A stretch of 64,000 bases of DNA. It comes from an uncultured Eubacteriales bacterium (GTDB taxonomy: Bacteria > Bacillota > Clostridia > Oscillospirales > Acutalibacteraceae). Positions 62,097-64,000 of this stretch are shown here, one piece after another. Made by a program: the position numbers and the translations under genes. The notes beneath the pieces were generated by a model. It ran no database searches and was not told the DNA's origin. It was given only the letters and a program-made list of their open reading frames with translations. The stretch is from assembly GCA_934446475.1 (NCBI GenBank), contig CAKSEH010000005.1:42472-106471 (forward strand), written 5' to 3'. Within the stretch, counting starts at the first letter, position 1; each line of letters opens with the position of its first letter.

Positions 62097-63719
62097 TTAA
62101 AAATCACTTGTATATTTTTTCTTGCCGAAAACTGCAGTGCCGGCTAAAAACGAACCGCTGACAAACAACAAGGAAATCAATAATATGAGGTTGTTATCTC
62201 CGGTCTGCGGAGACCTATCTGAATTGGCAGAGTTGCCGTTATTCGTTTTATCAGGCGTTATATTAGGTGTATTAGTCATAGTAATCGTTTTAACAGCGGG
62301 AACATACATAGAGCCGCTGACAAAGGGTGCCGATACTTTTTGTCCGTTCACTGTAATAACGGTTTCGCTGCTGAAGGAATATCCGTTTTTCGGTTTCAGC
62401 ATAAGAGAATACACATAGCGCTTGCCGTTTTCAAATTTTGTGATAGTAGGCAAGGAACCGCCGTGCGAGCCGTTGTCGGAATACCATACCGCAATGGGAT
62501 CGTTACCTTCAAACTGCTGCCAACATTCATATGCGATCCCGTATTTGTCTGTATCGGCAGATATCACCTGTGCCGTTGCCTGCGGTGTATCGCCCGGCTG
62601 ATAGCTGAACTTCGCATTTTCAATCGTTGCCGCAGTAATAGCGGTCAGGGTTGCGGTGGGCGTCCAATGTGCTTTCAGGGTAATATTAGCGGCGACATTT
62701 GAATCAAAGGTATACTGCATATCTCCAAGATACCACCCTGCAAAATCATAGCCGTTCTTTTTCGGGTCGGCAGGTTTTATTGCCGGAGCATTCCGCAGCT
62801 TCTGCTCAAACACGGCGCTGCCGCCGTCAGAATCAAATGTTACTGTGAATTCATCAAAGGAATAAGGAAATACGCCGCAGTCTTCAAAAGTGCCGCCGGT
62901 TATAGTGACCACAGCCTTATCGTTGCTGCCGTACACCGCATTGCCTTTCATTTCCGAGCCTATCTTACAGCTTTTTATAGTGCCGCCGGTCATAGTAAAG
63001 TGACCGTCTCTGTAAATATTCACCGCTCCGCCGTTAGTGCCGGCAGAACAATCACGAATGAGACCTCCGTTCAATTCAAAGACACCGCTCCGCTTGATAA
63101 ATACAGCTCCTGCGTCATCATCGGCTCTGCAATTACCGATGGTGCCGCCGTTCATAATGAAAGTGCAGCCGCTGCCTATATCAACTGCACCGCCGTCATC
63201 ACCGGCTTTGCAATCCATAATAGCACCGCCGTTCATAACGAACTTACCATACTTGACCTGTGTTTCCGTTACACCGCTGCCTGATACATCCACTGCACCG
63301 CCGTCGCCGTCTGCATCCGTGCAGTTCACGATACTGCCGCTTTCTAAGATCAGTGTCCCTCCCCGGACATTAAATCCGCAATTCTTGTTCTGCCCGTCGA
63401 TTTTGCCGCCGGTGCCGCTGTCCTTTACCGTCAGGTTTCCGCTGCTGCGTACCCGAATCATATCTTCATCTGCCAAACTACAGCTCAGGGTATATCCGTT
63501 CAGGTCCAGCGTTACGGTGCGGTTCACCTCAAGCTCCCGAGCGGTCTCAATGTTTCCGCCTAACTTGATCTCCGCACAGTCGGTGTTTTCCAACGCTGCC
63601 TCCAACTCTGATGCATTCCGAACTATCGATCCTGCTGCAAATGTCATAATCGGCACGAGTGACAATACCATACACAGCACGAGCAGGGCTGTAAGTAATT
63701 TTGTTGATATTGTTTTCAT
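62097..63719 (-). CDS. Sortase-type surface protein: beta-helix plus InlB B-repeat
   Basis: 540 residues. Signal peptide (LLTALLVLCMVLSLVPIMTFAAG). Residues ~30-280 are beta-helix repeats of ~27 residues with a GGAVDI/NGGTI pattern. A Listeria-Bacteroides (InlB B) repeat follows (FAGWYLGDMQYTFDSN), then a beta domain, and a C-terminal anchor: SPQTGD, a hydrophobic helix, KKK. GGGAG lies 7 bp before the ATG. The DNA of the helix part looks richer in G+C than its neighbours. Likely an adhesin or wall-bound binding protein. Confidence 0.82.
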   Translation of the reverse strand: MKTISTKLLTALLVLCMVLSLVPIMTFAAGSIVRNASELEAALENTDCAEIKLGGNIETARELEVNRTVTLDLNGYTLSCSLADEDMIRVRSSGNLTVKDSGTGGKIDGQNKNCGFNVRGGTLILESGSIVNCTDADGDGGAVDVSGSGVTETQVKYGKFVMNGGAIMDCKAGDDGGAVDIGSGCTFIMNGGTIGNCRADDDAGAVFIKRSGVFELNGGLIRDCSAGTNGGAVNIYRDGHFTMTGGTIKSCKIGSEMKGNAVYGSNDKAVVTITGGTFEDCGVFPYSFDEFTVTFDSDGGSAVFEQKLRNAPAIKPADPKKNGYDFAGWYLGDMQYTFDSNVAANITLKAHWTPTATLTAITAATIENAKFSYQPGDTPQATAQVISADTDKYGIAYECWQQFEGNDPIAVWYSDNGSHGGSLPTITKFENGKRYVYSLMLKPKNGYSFSSETVITVNGQKVSAPFVSGSMYVPAVKTITMTNTPNITPDKTNNGNSANSDRSPQTGDNNLILLISLLFVSGSFLAGTAVFGKKKYTSDF

Positions 63720-63766
63720 TTAATAACTCCCTTCTGCAGCTTTCGCCGCAATAAAGTCTTCACTTA

Positions 63767-64000
63767 TTACAAATCACTGTAACCAAACTTAAAACCGGTA
63801 ATTTTCGGACTGCTCCAGGTAGTGAAGTCAAGTTCGTCTGAATAGATTTTCATTACAAACAGAGACACATCACCTTTTTGAACCGTTGCATCGACTTTAA
63901 AGTTCTTACTGAACAGCTTTTGGTCGCCGTCTGCTACCGTAATATCCACTCCGGTCAGCTTTACAGCCTTATCCGTACCGTTCGACGCATATACCGTAAG
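63767..64000 (-). CDS. C-terminal end of a gene cut by the window edge
   Basis: The minus-strand frame is open from the window edge to a stop at 63767: 77 residues, TVYASNGTDKAVKLTGVDI, then FKVDATVQKGDVSLFVMKIY (quoted in pieces). The text is beta-rich and looks like the end of an extracellular domain. An internal GTG at 63949 is not the real start. It lies 47 bp upstream of the beta-helix surface protein and may share its operon. Family not recognised. Confidence 0.6.
   Translation of the reverse strand, partial: LTVYASNGTDKAVKLTGVDITVADGDQKLFSKNFKVDATVQKGDVSLFVMKIYSDELDFTTWSSPKITGFKFGYSDL

Noticed and set aside
63037..63723. Plus-strand 228-residue open frame with many prolines
   Set aside because: It mirrors the Gly-rich beta-helix repeats of the minus-strand surface protein.

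Overview
The window reads as a chromosome segment of a spore-forming, low-to-moderate G+C Clostridia bacterium, most like the gut Oscillospiraceae/Ruminococcaceae. Evidence: Firmicutes-type AGGAGG ribosome binding sites and many sigma-A promoters, spoIIR, an IspH-S1 fusion, a SpoVD-like PBP with PASTA repeats, a DAP-type MurE (DNPR motif), Cys-rich Feo and DnaJ-like proteins, a cohesin-like domain, and sortase signals of the ...TG(D/E) type. Species placement is inference. No CRISPR array, rRNA or intact transposase was seen.

Layout. 1-2960 (+): Crp/Fnr regulator (5' cut by the window) and an SsuA/TauA-type ABC transporter. 3051-4661 (-): a two-module sortase-type surface protein with its own promoter and palindromic operator. 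4797-5405 (-): spoIIR. 5468-16092 (-): a seven-gene carbohydrate locus (beta-helix protein, two sugar isomerase/epimerases, Gfo/Idh oxidoreductase, GH3, a clan GH-D-like hydrolase, GH36 alpha-galactosidase), none with a signal peptide and with no transporter. 16093-16482: a regulatory gap with a strong minus-strand terminator, a possible small RNA and two 11-bp direct repeats. 16483-17187 (+): M23 peptidase (SpoIIQ-like). 17303-20027 (-): trmB, mrp, an S1-domain protein. 20217-23032 (-): cohesin-like membrane protein, nucleotidyltransferase, polyprenyl glycosylphosphotransferase. 23197-25010 (+): MarR regulator and citrate synthase.

25061-28684 (-): Cys-rich Feo partner, FeoA-FeoB fusion, ftsZ. 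28938-40029 (-): division/cell wall cluster mraZ-rsmH-ftsL-pbp-murE-mraY-ftsW-murG-murA-divIB, with a clear promoter and three phased MraZ-like boxes. murC, murD, murF and ftsA are absent from it. 40223-45802 (-): cls, ispH-S1 fusion, cmk, flavoprotein. 45890-51019 (-): membrane protein, J-domain protein, DUF5685-like protein, uvrA. 51110-53348: XRE repressor divergent from a TPR-like membrane protein gene that is interrupted by one in-frame TAA, then a small membrane protein. 53450-56334 (-): uvrB and an alpha/beta hydrolase. 56638: tRNA-Leu(UAA) with promoter and terminator. 56798-58637 (+): methyltransferase, XRE/TPR-like regulator. 58656-59134: internally deleted ISL3-family element. 59160-64000 (-): zinc-ribbon protein, two lipoproteins, a sortase-type beta-helix protein, and a gene cut by the window end.

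Most unusual: a ~210-bp element made of seven nearly adjacent hairpins, with ~21-bp terminal inverted repeats and TA ends, present twice in opposite orientation (18839-19052, 46440-46652), each about 20 bp before a start codon. Also notable are the signal-less oxidoreductase/glycosidase locus, the spoIIR ribosome binding site buried in a terminator stem, and the stop-interrupted gene at 52693.
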